A stretch of 64,000 bases of DNA, from contig NZ_PVTP01000005.1 of the NCBI RefSeq assembly GCF_003003285.1, positions 62,001 through 126,000 of the forward strand, given 5' to 3'. Shown one piece after another: positions 26,374 through 34,988 of the stretch. How positions within the stretch are numbered: the stretch's first letter is position 1; each line of letters begins with the position of its first letter. Source of the DNA: Yoonia maritima (GTDB taxonomy: Bacteria > Pseudomonadota > Alphaproteobacteria > Rhodobacterales > Rhodobacteraceae). A program made the position numbers and the translations under genes. Below the pieces are notes generated by a model. That model had not been told where the DNA came from and made no database searches. It saw only the letters and a program-made list of their open reading frames with translations.

Positions 26374-27374
26374 AGATAGCTCAGAAGAGATAGCTGCGAC
26401 ATCCGTGCGGTCACCGCATAGTGTGTTTCAAGCTGCAATTGCACCGCCTGCAAACGCGAGGCAGTATCGAACGGATCCACCGAAACAAGATCATTTTTTG
26501 CAATTTGAAGCACCGCCGATTGCGCGGACATCTCAGTCAATTCACGCGTAATGGTACCCTCTGAGGAGCCAACACGCGCTTGAACGTTAACAAGTTCACT
26601 TGAAGCCGAAAACAGCCCGATTCCGGCCTCTTGCAGCAGCCCGGAACGTGTACCCAAATCCAATGCAGGCATTTCATCCGCAATAGCGGCCAGAGCCGCG
26701 AATTTCAGTGTGGAACGGATCGCGATATCGTCGGCCCGAGCATCAACAGAAATGGTAGTGTCACCTGAAATGCGCCTTTCAACGACTGCCCCTGTATCCC
26801 CTTGATAACCCATTGTTGCAAAACCACCAGACGGGTCATCAAACCAAGTATCAATAGCGGCTGAAATTGCGGCCTGAGATGTGGCGCCGCCAATCGCCGT
26901 GACTATATCGCCAAGCATGTCATCAGCGCTAGCAAGCGGAGTGTTTTCAACATCTGCCCCGCCGAACAATGCCCGATCACCGACACGCGTATTCAGCAAG
27001 TTGACCATAGTGTCGAAATTTGATCTCGCCGTGCGCGATGCTTCAGTCACTTGCCCCTCTGACGCGTTGCTATTTATCAATAGCAGTTGACTACTTGTTT
27101 CCTGAGAAATCGTGTCGATCTGCCCCAAGACCAGCTGCATATTCGCTAAGGAGTTTTCAATTTCGCCCCCCGACGTGATGTAAGCATCCAAGCGAGACAG
27201 CGTGTGATTAATACCAGAAAGCTGCGCAGTTTCGCCACCCAGATGCTGCACAACATCTGTGACCCGCCCGGAAGACATGCTTTCAGCGAGGCCCGACAGT
27301 TCGAGTTTTATCGTCGACCCGTTACGCATAGTATTATACTGTTGTGCCATATCGCCTACAGAACTTATCGGCAT
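26370..27374 (-). CDS. flgL: FlgL, hook-filament junction protein
   Basis: A 334-aa protein with flagellin-like helical ends. The C-terminus (DTASRLQAVQLQLETHYAVT) and the ARTARSNFDTMVNLLNTRVG stretch with DRALFGG mark FlgL/FlgK-family junction proteins. It lies directly after flgK, 2 bases apart, and overlaps flgI. Confidence 0.92.
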   Translation of the reverse strand: MPISSVGDMAQQYNTMRNGSTIKLELSGLAESMSSGRVTDVVQHLGGETAQLSGINHTLSRLDAYITSGGEIENSLANMQLVLGQIDTISQETSSQLLLINSNASEGQVTEASRTARSNFDTMVNLLNTRVGDRALFGGADVENTPLASADDMLGDIVTAIGGATSQAAISAAIDTWFDDPSGGFATMGYQGDTGAVVERRISGDTTISVDARADDIAIRSTLKFAALAAIADEMPALDLGTRSGLLQEAGIGLFSASSELVNVQARVGSSEGTITRELTEMSAQSAVLQIAKNDLVSVDPFDTASRLQAVQLQLETHYAVTARMSQLSLLSYL

Positions 27375-27376
27375 GT

Positions 27377-28825
27377 CTAAATCTCCATAAGTCGTTGCAT
27401 CATAAAATCTGCGGCCTCGAGCACTTTGGCATTGGCAGCATATGCCTGTTCGACACGCATTAACGTTTGCAATTCAATATCGGTGTCGACCCCATTTGCG
27501 AGTTCTGCCTCTCGCAATGTATCCCAGCGCGCCGCGGTGAAACTTAGTTGTTCTTCTGCATTCAAACGCACGGAACCAACTTCGTCGGTAAAATTCGCAA
27601 CTCGGCCTATCGCAGACAGGCTCACCCCACCTGGGGCATCCGCCCGAGCGATATCAAGTGCGTCAAGCCAACTGTTCAATTGCGCAGCATTGCCTGACGG
27701 ACCGGCAGTCACAGAGTTGATACCATCGCGTAACAAGCGAAGATCCCCCCCCTTATTTGGGTCGACCAAAGCATTGACAGATATCCGCCCCGCCAACCCC
27801 GGAATATCTCCAAGATCAAGCGCGCGCCCTTCGTCCGTCAACAAACCCATATCGCCTGCGGTTAGAGTTGGGTCAGTCGATGAATCCTCGAAACGGGCGA
27901 TCAAGTCTACGGCAATTTCGTCGAGTGATTGCTGAACTGCGACCAACGTATCGTCGCGCATAGTAAAGGCAGCCCCAAGTGATCCACCATCTAACCGACC
28001 AATACCGCTATCTGAATCGATAGGTGCACCATTCAGCATGATCCCACCAAGCGCACCAGATGAAAATGTCATGTCCGCAGTAATGGTTGGCGTCGCCGAA
28101 AAACCGAACTCAACAGCCTGTCCATCTAATAGAGTCGTTCCCGTCGTTGTCATGAGACCAATTGTACCGTTTTCACGATCTATCTGACGTACAGGGACAA
28201 TTGCGGATATTTCGTCGACGGCAGTCTGCCTCGCGTCAAGTAAGGCAGACACATCGTTACCGCTGCCTTGCATACGCAAAATATCTTTATTCAAATTTTC
28301 GACCTGTTTAAGGGCCATATTCAAATTTTGAACATCATTCGCAATTGCCTGATCTGCCTCCTGACGAAGTGCTTGTACATCACGCGTGTTGCTTTGCAGG
28401 GTCTCAGTAACCCCTTCAAGGCCGCTGAAAACAGCAGTTAACCGTGTTTCGGACGCGGGATCGGTCGCGGCACTAATCAATGCATTTTCGAATGTAGCCA
28501 GCTTCGCGGAAAGCCCATGTGCGTCGCCGATACCTCCGATGCTTTGCTCCAGGCGTGTCAGCGTGTTTACTGTATCTTGTTGTCCGCTCAACGCAGCGTC
28601 AGCCAATCGTCTATCGGCTAATATACCAGCGTCAACGAAACGGTTAATGCTGACGACTTGCACCCCGCCACCAACATTACCGACCTGAACCGAAGATAGC
28701 TCAACCGCACGTTTCCCATACCCGTCTGTCAATGCATTTGACAGATTTGATGAAATGACTTCTGCCATACGTGACGTCGAAGTCAGTCCAGAAATCGCGT
28801 TATTGAGCGCGCTTGTTAAGCTCAT
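27377..28825 (-). CDS. flgK: FlgK, hook-associated protein 1
   Basis: A 482-aa junction protein. The N-terminus (LTSALNNAISGLTSTSRMAE, then SSNLSNALTDGYGKRAVEL) and the C-terminus (LQTLMRVEQAYAANAKVLEA) are those of FlgK. It joins the hook to FlgL and the filament. It follows flgE by 22 bases in the same operon. Confidence 0.96.
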   Translation of the reverse strand: MSLTSALNNAISGLTSTSRMAEVISSNLSNALTDGYGKRAVELSSVQVGNVGGGVQVVSINRFVDAGILADRRLADAALSGQQDTVNTLTRLEQSIGGIGDAHGLSAKLATFENALISAATDPASETRLTAVFSGLEGVTETLQSNTRDVQALRQEADQAIANDVQNLNMALKQVENLNKDILRMQGSGNDVSALLDARQTAVDEISAIVPVRQIDRENGTIGLMTTTGTTLLDGQAVEFGFSATPTITADMTFSSGALGGIMLNGAPIDSDSGIGRLDGGSLGAAFTMRDDTLVAVQQSLDEIAVDLIARFEDSSTDPTLTAGDMGLLTDEGRALDLGDIPGLAGRISVNALVDPNKGGDLRLLRDGINSVTAGPSGNAAQLNSWLDALDIARADAPGGVSLSAIGRVANFTDEVGSVRLNAEEQLSFTAARWDTLREAELANGVDTDIELQTLMRVEQAYAANAKVLEAADFMMQRLMEI

Positions 28826-28847
28826 CTCCCGTCACTCCAATATGCGG

Positions 28848-30167
28848 TTAGCGTTTAATATTCGTGGTTTCTTGCAGCATCTCATCCACCGTCTGGATGA
28901 CCTTGGCATTCGATGAATAAGCACGTTGCGTTTGGATCAGTTCAGTCAATTCACCTGCTACGTCGGTCGCCGACTCTTCGCGAGCATAGCTTGCGATATC
29001 GCCAGTTGGCCCGTCACCGGCATCCCATAAAAAGAATGATCCACTATCTGGGGTCACCCGATAGCTTTGCTGATCGAGCGCTTCCAAGCCATTCATGTTC
29101 GGGACATCGACCAAGGGGATTTGATACAAGATACGGTTAGTTCCGGTATCAAAACTCGCGCGCACATAGCCACTTTCATCGACTTCAACAGAAATCATGT
29201 TACCAACGGGGCTACCATCCTTTGTCACGGATACGGGCGCAAATGCGTCAGATAGTTGGGTCAAACCAGCCGAGCTTCCGAGTTCGCCAATGTTGATCTC
29301 TAACGGGCCGCCATCGACATTGATCACCAATGCACCTGTAGCGGGATCATACGCACCGCCGGAGCCCACGTCTGTGACGCTTGCCATTGTTCCGCCATCG
29401 CCTCGGCTATCGTCAAATGTCAAAACGTACAAGCCAACCACATCGGGATTTCCATCAGCATCAAGGTCTGATTCGCTATCACGAATTTCCATTGTCCATT
29501 CGTTTGATGCACCTGTCGCGGGCACGGTCGGTGTGAACGAAAAGCTTAGCGTTGAAGACGCACCAAGGTTATCAAAATATTCGACGGACAGCGTTTCAAC
29601 ATCACCATCGGAACCTTCTCTGGCAGAGGTTGCAGGCAGGTTCACGGCCATTTCCACGGTCGTTGTTGGTTCACCAATAAATTGATTTGCGTTGATCTGA
29701 ATTGGCTCAAGCGCATCAGCAGAATCGCGTGGATAAGTTGGAATTGTTCCATCCGCGGACGCAGGAATACCCATGAGCACCAGCCCACCAGTTGTTTGAA
29801 GATAACCTTCGGCATCAGTCCGAAACGATCCGGTGCTTGTTAGCATCAAGGGGTTATCTTCACCTGCAGCGACTGAGGCTTCTGAAGTCACAGGAAGCAT
29901 TCCCCGCCCCCGCACCGCCAAATCAGTCGAGTTCGACGTCGATACGAGCGCTCCACGTTCGTCAATCAAACGCGTCGTTGAAACCCGAACCCCACCGGCA
30001 GAATAGCTTCCCTGTCCGCTTTCGATGACCATAGAGTGAAAGTCCGTAACCGCGCGCTTATATCCGTAGGTCGAGGAATTTGAGATATTGTCAGAAATCG
30101 TCGCTAGGCGCGATGCATTCGCCGCGAGCCCCGCAACGCTCGCGTTCAGTGAAGAGGAAATGGTCAT
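28848..30167 (-). CDS. flgE: FlgE, hook protein
   Basis: A 439-aa hook subunit with SSSLNASVAGLAANASRLAT and SDNISNSSTYGYKRAVTDFH at the start and TELIQTQRAYSSNAKVIQTV at the end. The middle holds a FlgE D2-type beta domain with many acidic residues. It is the first gene of flgE-flgK-flgL-flgI, with a CtrA-like box 57 bases upstream. Confidence 0.97.
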   Translation of the reverse strand: MTISSSLNASVAGLAANASRLATISDNISNSSTYGYKRAVTDFHSMVIESGQGSYSAGGVRVSTTRLIDERGALVSTSNSTDLAVRGRGMLPVTSEASVAAGEDNPLMLTSTGSFRTDAEGYLQTTGGLVLMGIPASADGTIPTYPRDSADALEPIQINANQFIGEPTTTVEMAVNLPATSAREGSDGDVETLSVEYFDNLGASSTLSFSFTPTVPATGASNEWTMEIRDSESDLDADGNPDVVGLYVLTFDDSRGDGGTMASVTDVGSGGAYDPATGALVINVDGGPLEINIGELGSSAGLTQLSDAFAPVSVTKDGSPVGNMISVEVDESGYVRASFDTGTNRILYQIPLVDVPNMNGLEALDQQSYRVTPDSGSFFLWDAGDGPTGDIASYAREESATDVAGELTELIQTQRAYSSNAKVIQTVDEMLQETTNIKR

Positions 30168-30223
30168 AGCTGAGCCTTTCTGCGTCGAAGATCATTTGTC
30201 CCCTCATGCCTAATGGCTCAGAA

Positions 30224-30238
30224 TTAACGTCAGCCTAA
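30224..30238. promoter_or_regulatory. Candidate CtrA box upstream of flgE
   Basis: TTAA, seven bases (CGTCAGC), then CTAA; on the minus strand this is TTAG-N7-TTAA, one base from consensus. It lies 57 bases upstream of the flgE start codon, a plausible promoter position. Confidence 0.4.
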
Positions 30239-30263
30239 CGGATAAAATTCAACTTACTTCTGG

Positions 30264-31103
30264 CTATCGGTCGGACCGCAGCAGGACCACCTCGACACGG
30301 TTGTTCCGTGCAGCGGTCGGATCAGGAACAGCAGAGGTACGATCACCTGCCCCGGTCAGACGCGTAATCCGGCGTGGATCCAGCCCCCCCGCCTCAAGCA
30401 TCAGACGCATTTGAGCGGCGCGCCCAGTGGAAAGTTCCCATATCGGATTATCAACCGCGAGAACCGTCTTTGCCCGCAAATGCCCTTTTACGACGACAGG
30501 GTTAGTTACGACCTGAAATAAGCGCGCAAGCATTGCGGCAATTTCAGCTGTCACCGGATGAGGCGTCGTCGTAGCATCAACGAATAACGCGGCATCGGGT
30601 AGATCAAATATTTCGATAACCAACCCTTCGTCAGTGAGGCGCGTCACGATATGGCGCAATGCCTGATCTGACAGCATGCTTTCGCCACCGCGCCCCATCA
30701 ATACCTCTTCGATATCGCGCAGCGCTGCCACCTGAGCGGCAACTGCGGCAGCTTCACCTTGATCGGCGTCATCGACACGCACAGGATTCGCGCCAATAGT
30801 CGGTTGACTGATCCCGGTGCCATTCATCGCAAGGACATCTTCCGAGAAAATACTGTCGCCACCAAATGCGCCGGAACCACCCCCGGAAATGCGATTGATC
30901 GGAATCGTAGGAGAAAAGTAATCCGCGATACCTTTGCGCTGTTTTTCCGTTGTCGCGTTCAGCAACCACATCAGCATAAAGAACGCCATCATCGCTGTGA
31001 CAAAATCAGCGTATGCAACCTTCCAAGCGCCACCATGGTGACCGTCACCAGACACCACTTTTTTTCGTTTAATAATTATTGGCGCAGCTTTTTCGACACC
31101 CAT
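30264..31103 (-). CDS. motB: MotB, flagellar stator subunit
   Basis: A 279-aa protein with a short cytoplasmic start, one transmembrane helix carrying the proton-binding Asp33 (AYADFVTAMMAFFMLMWLLN), and a C-terminal OmpA-like peptidoglycan-binding domain (KGHLRAKTVLAVDNPIWELS, then STGRAAQMRLMLEAGG and RNNRVEVVLLR). It anchors MotA complexes to the cell wall. It lies 96 bases upstream of flgE in the same direction and is not adjacent to motA. Confidence 0.96.
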   Translation of the reverse strand: MGVEKAAPIIIKRKKVVSGDGHHGGAWKVAYADFVTAMMAFFMLMWLLNATTEKQRKGIADYFSPTIPINRISGGGSGAFGGDSIFSEDVLAMNGTGISQPTIGANPVRVDDADQGEAAAVAAQVAALRDIEEVLMGRGGESMLSDQALRHIVTRLTDEGLVIEIFDLPDAALFVDATTTPHPVTAEIAAMLARLFQVVTNPVVVKGHLRAKTVLAVDNPIWELSTGRAAQMRLMLEAGGLDPRRITRLTGAGDRTSAVPDPTAARNNRVEVVLLRSDR

Positions 31104-31193
31104 CTTACCACCTCGTTATTCACCCAATAACAGAGGTAGACGCGAAGCAATGAACGCATGATTAATGGTAAAATTAGCTAAAAATATGCCTTA

Positions 31194-31601
31194 TTAAACG
31201 TCATTGCGTCCCTGCGTTTGTACATATTCTTCGTTTATCAACAAAGGTTTGCTCAAATGATCGCGTAATTCTGCCTTTGCATCTTCAAGCGCGTCACGAG
31301 AAGCTAAAAACGCACGGGTCAAGGCAACGAACGGCACGCCAAACTCTGCCCGTTCATCACAAGCGCGCAAGTCTTCTTCGATAGCATAAAGATCACATCT
31401 TGCCTCGTAGAGGTGCAACCGCATCCGATGAAGATCAACGTCGTCTGGCAAAACACGATGCGCAAGCCGATCTAAAAGATTTTTCTGACGTCGCGCAGCA
31501 CCATTTTGGCATCCAGTCGCGTCGTTTTCTATCTGCAGCTGCAACAAGGCAATACGGTCAATCAAGTCAGCAGCAGCCAACGGTACAAGGATTTCATTCA
31601 T
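31194..31601 (-). CDS. DUF6165-like small helical protein
   Basis: A 135-aa protein with no signal peptide. The start NEILVPLAAADLIDRIALLQ and the later YAIEEDLRACDERAEFGVPF pattern resemble DUF6165 proteins, often found near glycosyltransferase and TPR genes; function unknown. The ATG at 31601 is chosen because that start is where the family begins; the longer in-frame start at 31721 is unconserved. It lies 90 bases upstream of motB in the same direction, so it may belong to the flagellar region. Confidence 0.5.
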   Translation of the reverse strand: MNEILVPLAAADLIDRIALLQLQIENDATGCQNGAARRQKNLLDRLAHRVLPDDVDLHRMRLHLYEARCDLYAIEEDLRACDERAEFGVPFVALTRAFLASRDALEDAKAELRDHLSKPLLINEEYVQTQGRNDV

Positions 31602-31776
31602 TTCAAACCTTCCAATCCGTATCGACACAACGCACGGGTAACCGCGATCTGTATAGGCATTGCAAATAAGCCCTACCGCAAAAGTATTTCTGAAATGTTT
31701 GCGCTTATCCGCACCGCGCACGGCAAGGGCGAAATTTCATAATAGAATTCAACCCTAGTTGCGGATAAAAGTCAAA

Positions 31777-31798
31777 ATTAGCACCGTACGGTGCTAAT
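31777..31798 (-). terminator. Intrinsic terminator of the ThuA/ThuB-like operon
   Basis: A perfect 22-base palindrome: on the minus strand ATTAGCACC-GTAC-GGTGCTAAT, a 9-bp stem with a 4-base loop, followed by TTTGACTTTTA. It begins one base after the stop codon of the dehydrogenase gene at 31800. Confidence 0.8.
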
Positions 31799-31799
31799 C

Positions 31800-32849
31800 T
31801 TATAAGACTTGATCGCGTGATCCGTCTGTGTCTGACTTAACGGCCATATCTAAAACACGTTGTAACGCAGCGCCACGCGCAAAGTCAGGGTTGGTCATCG
31901 TATTTGCACGAACAGCATCAATAAAGCGGGAATAATTCGTCGGAATAGTTTCCGGTGCAATGTCTGTCCAAGCCCCTGTCATCATGTCGCCACCGATGCA
32001 CGACCTTAGCGTGCTGATTTCATTTTCGAAACGCACCTCAAGCCCGCCTTCGGTACCGAACAAACGCAGGCTTAGGTCGTTGATATGACCGCTTGCGAAC
32101 CGACTGGCGTGAATGACGCCCACCGCACCATTTACAAGCTCGAGCTGCATCGTCATGCTATCGTTTGCATCCAGCGGGTAGATACCAATTTGATCATTTT
32201 CCGCTTTGTGAAACGTTTTCAGACGACAAGAAACGCGCGCTGTGTCAGACCCAGCTGCAAATGTTGCGTAATCCAGAATATGGACACCAACATCGCCCAA
32301 CACGCCCATTGATCCATGTGCAGTCGATAAACGCCACAGCCATTGATCTTCGGTCCGCCAGTCGCCCCATGTTGGTTGGGTAAGCCAACTTTGCAGATAG
32401 GATGCCTCGAAATGGCGCACCTCACCAATCTTGCCCGCGGCAACCATTTCCGCGGCCTGCATCAGCGCGGGAACGTTGCGATAAGTCAGGTTGACCATAT
32501 TCACGACGCCCGCGGCCTTTGCAGCAGAAACCATTTCGGCCGCATCTTCATAGTTTGCCGCAAGCGGTTTTTCACATAGAACATGTTTACCCGCTGCGAG
32601 GAACGGGAGTGTTGTCCGGTGGTGTATTGCATCAGGCGTTACGTTAGACACCGCGTCAAATTCCCCCCAATCAAGCGCATCTTGCACCTGATCAAACGCA
32701 TGTGTGATGCCGTGCTTGGCGTTAAATTCGTGTAAGTTAGCTGCGTTAGGGTCCACACCGGCAACGACCTGTACATCTTCCATCGCGGCATAGGCTTCGG
32801 CGTGTTGGTTTGCCATTCCACCGGTACCTACGATCAAAACACGGATCAT
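31800..32849 (-). CDS. Gfo/Idh/MocA-family sugar dehydrogenase, ThuB-like
   Basis: A 349-aa NAD(P)-dependent oxidoreductase. The Rossmann fold is at the start (VLIVGTGGMANQHAEAYAAM), the EKP motif (VLCEKPLAANYEDAAEMV) is at about residue 95, and the C-terminal GFO_IDH_MocA domain follows. It overlaps a ThuA-domain gene by 4 bases, as ThuA and ThuB pair in rhizobia, where they oxidise disaccharides to 3-keto derivatives. The sugar substrate is not readable, and no sugar ABC transporter is adjacent. Confidence 0.85.
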   Translation of the reverse strand: MIRVLIVGTGGMANQHAEAYAAMEDVQVVAGVDPNAANLHEFNAKHGITHAFDQVQDALDWGEFDAVSNVTPDAIHHRTTLPFLAAGKHVLCEKPLAANYEDAAEMVSAAKAAGVVNMVNLTYRNVPALMQAAEMVAAGKIGEVRHFEASYLQSWLTQPTWGDWRTEDQWLWRLSTAHGSMGVLGDVGVHILDYATFAAGSDTARVSCRLKTFHKAENDQIGIYPLDANDSMTMQLELVNGAVGVIHASRFASGHINDLSLRLFGTEGGLEVRFENEISTLRSCIGGDMMTGAWTDIAPETIPTNYSRFIDAVRANTMTNPDFARGAALQRVLDMAVKSDTDGSRDQVL

Positions 32850-33628
32850 CGGAAACCTTCCTCTCCGTCTTGGTGCAGACGTGCGCCGCGTTCCTCGATA
32901 GGTTCAAGCGCCTGATCGACAGGAACGTTTGGTGCGTCATTCACTCCTGCAACACGGGGGGCTGGGTTATAGGCCCAGCGCACTGCATTTTGCAAAACAC
33001 GCTGCACGTTCGCGTCGTGATATGTCGGATATGTTTCGTGACCGGGACGAAAGTAAAACACGTTCCCTGCGCCGCGTTTATATGTAAGCCCGGAACGGAA
33101 TACTTCGCCACCTTGGAACCAACTGATGAACACCGTCTCGAGCGGCTCTGGAACGCCAAAAGGTTCACCGTACATTTCTTCGTTTTCAAGTTCAAAGTGG
33201 TCAGGCAAGCCCGCCGCAATCGGATGATTACGCGATGTTACCCAAAGCCGCTCTCGTTCTCCGGCCTCTCTCCAGGTCAGATTACAAGGCGTTCCCATCA
33301 GCCGTTTAAAGATTTTAGCGAAATGGGCAGAGTGCAATAAAATAAGGCCCATTCCCGCATTCACGTGGTCTGCAACGCGCTCAACGACCTCATCAGATAC
33401 ATCGCCATGCGCCGCGTGGCCCCACCATAACAAGACATCGGTTTCGGCTAACCTTTCTTCGGTCAGCCCATGTTCAGCATCTTGTAACGTCGCGGTGGTG
33501 GCTATCACCTCATCATCACTAATCGCATCCGCAATCGCACTGTGCATCCCGTCAGGATAAATATCAGACACAACTTTATTAGTCTGCTCATGGACATTTT
33601 CGCCCCACACAACCGCACGAATTGTCAT
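32846..33628 (-). CDS. ThuA-domain protein (trehalose utilisation type)
   Basis: A 260-aa protein of the ThuA-like, glutamine-amidotransferase-like fold (VVWGENVHEQTNKVVSDIYP, then DVLLWWGHAAHGDVSDEVVE and GMGLILLHSAHFAKIF, later FYFRPGHETYPTYHD). It is believed to work with its partner dehydrogenase in 3-keto-sugar metabolism. GGAGTATTGAA before the ATG at 33628 decides the start over the in-frame one at 33646. It overlaps the downstream dehydrogenase by 4 bases. Confidence 0.9.
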   Translation of the reverse strand: MTIRAVVWGENVHEQTNKVVSDIYPDGMHSAIADAISDDEVIATTATLQDAEHGLTEERLAETDVLLWWGHAAHGDVSDEVVERVADHVNAGMGLILLHSAHFAKIFKRLMGTPCNLTWREAGERERLWVTSRNHPIAAGLPDHFELENEEMYGEPFGVPEPLETVFISWFQGGEVFRSGLTYKRGAGNVFYFRPGHETYPTYHDANVQRVLQNAVRWAYNPAPRVAGVNDAPNVPVDQALEPIEERGARLHQDGEEGFR

Positions 33629-33775
33629 TTCAATACTCCATCTCAAAGCGCTTTGAGAGAACGTTGCGCCAGAGTTTTTTGAAACGCAAGTCGCGATCTA
33701 ACGTGGGGCATTGTGTCGGGGTGTAATCCAAAGGTTTCATGGCTATATGTGCGGCGAACAAACTAGGCCTGACCA

Positions 33776-34315
33776 ATGCCACAACAGATGATTCCCTCAT
33801 GGGTTTACGGGACATTGACCCCCGTCGAGAAATTAGAAGTCCATGAAAAGGGCTTAAAACACAAGGCCGTGAGCGTCTTTGTGATGAACCGTGGGCGGGT
33901 GTTGATCCAGCAGCGCGCGCTGGAGAAATATCACACACCCGGCCTATGGGCGAACACTTGCTGTACCCATCCAGAATGGAACGAGACCGACAGCGATTGT
34001 GCCATGCGCAGACTGGAACAAGAACTCGGGATCACAGGACTATACCCCAGCCACCGTGATCAGATTGAATATCGCGCGGATGTGGGCAACGGGCTTATCG
34101 AACACGAGGTCGTCGAGGTATTCGTCGCCGAGGCACCCGATGACCTGACATTCACGCCAAATCCCGATGAAGTCATGGCAACACGCTGGGTCGATTTTTA
34201 TGATCTGTCTGCCGATGTGGCGCGGCACCCTAAAAACTATACCCCATGGCTAAAGATTTACCTCCAAGAGCATGCCACAGCGATCTTTGGCGATTTAGGG
34301 AACAGCCCGCGCTAG
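33776..34315 (+). CDS. idi: Isopentenyl-diphosphate delta-isomerase, type I
   Basis: A 179-aa Nudix-fold enzyme that interconverts isopentenyl and dimethylallyl diphosphate. The NTCCTHP motif (residues 60-66, with the catalytic cysteine) and the RRLEQELGI Nudix helix are present, as is the EHEVVEVF segment with metal-binding glutamates. Type I length and order are standard. In photosynthetic Rhodobacterales idi often lies in the photosynthesis cluster; here no photosynthesis gene is next to it. Confidence 0.95.
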   Translation: MPQQMIPSWVYGTLTPVEKLEVHEKGLKHKAVSVFVMNRGRVLIQQRALEKYHTPGLWANTCCTHPEWNETDSDCAMRRLEQELGITGLYPSHRDQIEYRADVGNGLIEHEVVEVFVAEAPDDLTFTPNPDEVMATRWVDFYDLSADVARHPKNYTPWLKIYLQEHATAIFGDLGNSPR

Positions 34316-34370
34316 GTCTTTTCGTCAGGGCCATTCCAGTGTTTATGGTTGTTAGGAAAAGGAAAGTATC

Positions 34371-34901
34371 ATGTCGCTTTGGGTTTTCGGATATGGGTCA
34401 TTGCTATGGAATCCCGGCTTTGCACCCGCAAAAGCGGTCAAAGCCTGCCTGCATGACTACCACCGCAGTTTCTGCATGCTCTCGATCCATCATCGCGGAT
34501 CAGAAGACGAACCCGGTCTTGTTCTGGCACTTGACGCAATGCCCGGTGGGCGATGCACAGGTATGGCGTTTCAAGTCGCCCCTGCCGAAGAAGACAAAGT
34601 GCTTGGTGAGCTGCGCGAACGTGAACTCATTTCGTCCGCCTATGTCGAAGAACATGTCGACCTAAAGACTGACGACAATGACACGATTCGCGCTTTGGCT
34701 TATGTCATCGACCCTAATCATGTGCAGTACTGCCAATTCGACCTTGAACGGCAGGCACAGATGATCGCGACAGCCATCGGCGGTCGTGGCCCGAACACAG
34801 AATATCTGTTCAATACGGCTGCTCATCTAACGCAGCTTGGTATCCGTGACGCCGATATGACGTGGCTGGTTGACCGCGTGCGTGCCTTGACTGCAACATA
34901 A
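34371..34901 (+). CDS. ChaC-like gamma-glutamylcyclotransferase
   Basis: A 176-aa cytoplasmic enzyme of the ChaC family, which degrades glutathione to 5-oxoproline and Cys-Gly. The YGSLLWNPGF substrate-binding loop (residues 8-17), HHRGSEDEPGLVLALD and the later RERELISSAYVEE segment with the catalytic glutamate are visible. GGAAAGTATC precedes the ATG. It is 55 bases downstream of idi and may share its transcript. Confidence 0.88.
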   Translation: MSLWVFGYGSLLWNPGFAPAKAVKACLHDYHRSFCMLSIHHRGSEDEPGLVLALDAMPGGRCTGMAFQVAPAEEDKVLGELRERELISSAYVEEHVDLKTDDNDTIRALAYVIDPNHVQYCQFDLERQAQMIATAIGGRGPNTEYLFNTAAHLTQLGIRDADMTWLVDRVRALTAT

Positions 34902-34988
34902 ATTCATCACCATTATTATTTTGTGCATGGCGATCGGCCGTTAATGTTATGAACCAATAGAAGAATTCAGGAATAAGGACTCCCTTCT

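Noticed and set aside
31162..31177. CtrA-like box upstream of motB
   Set aside because: TTAA and TTAG are 8 rather than 7 bases apart, so the spacing does not fit the consensus.
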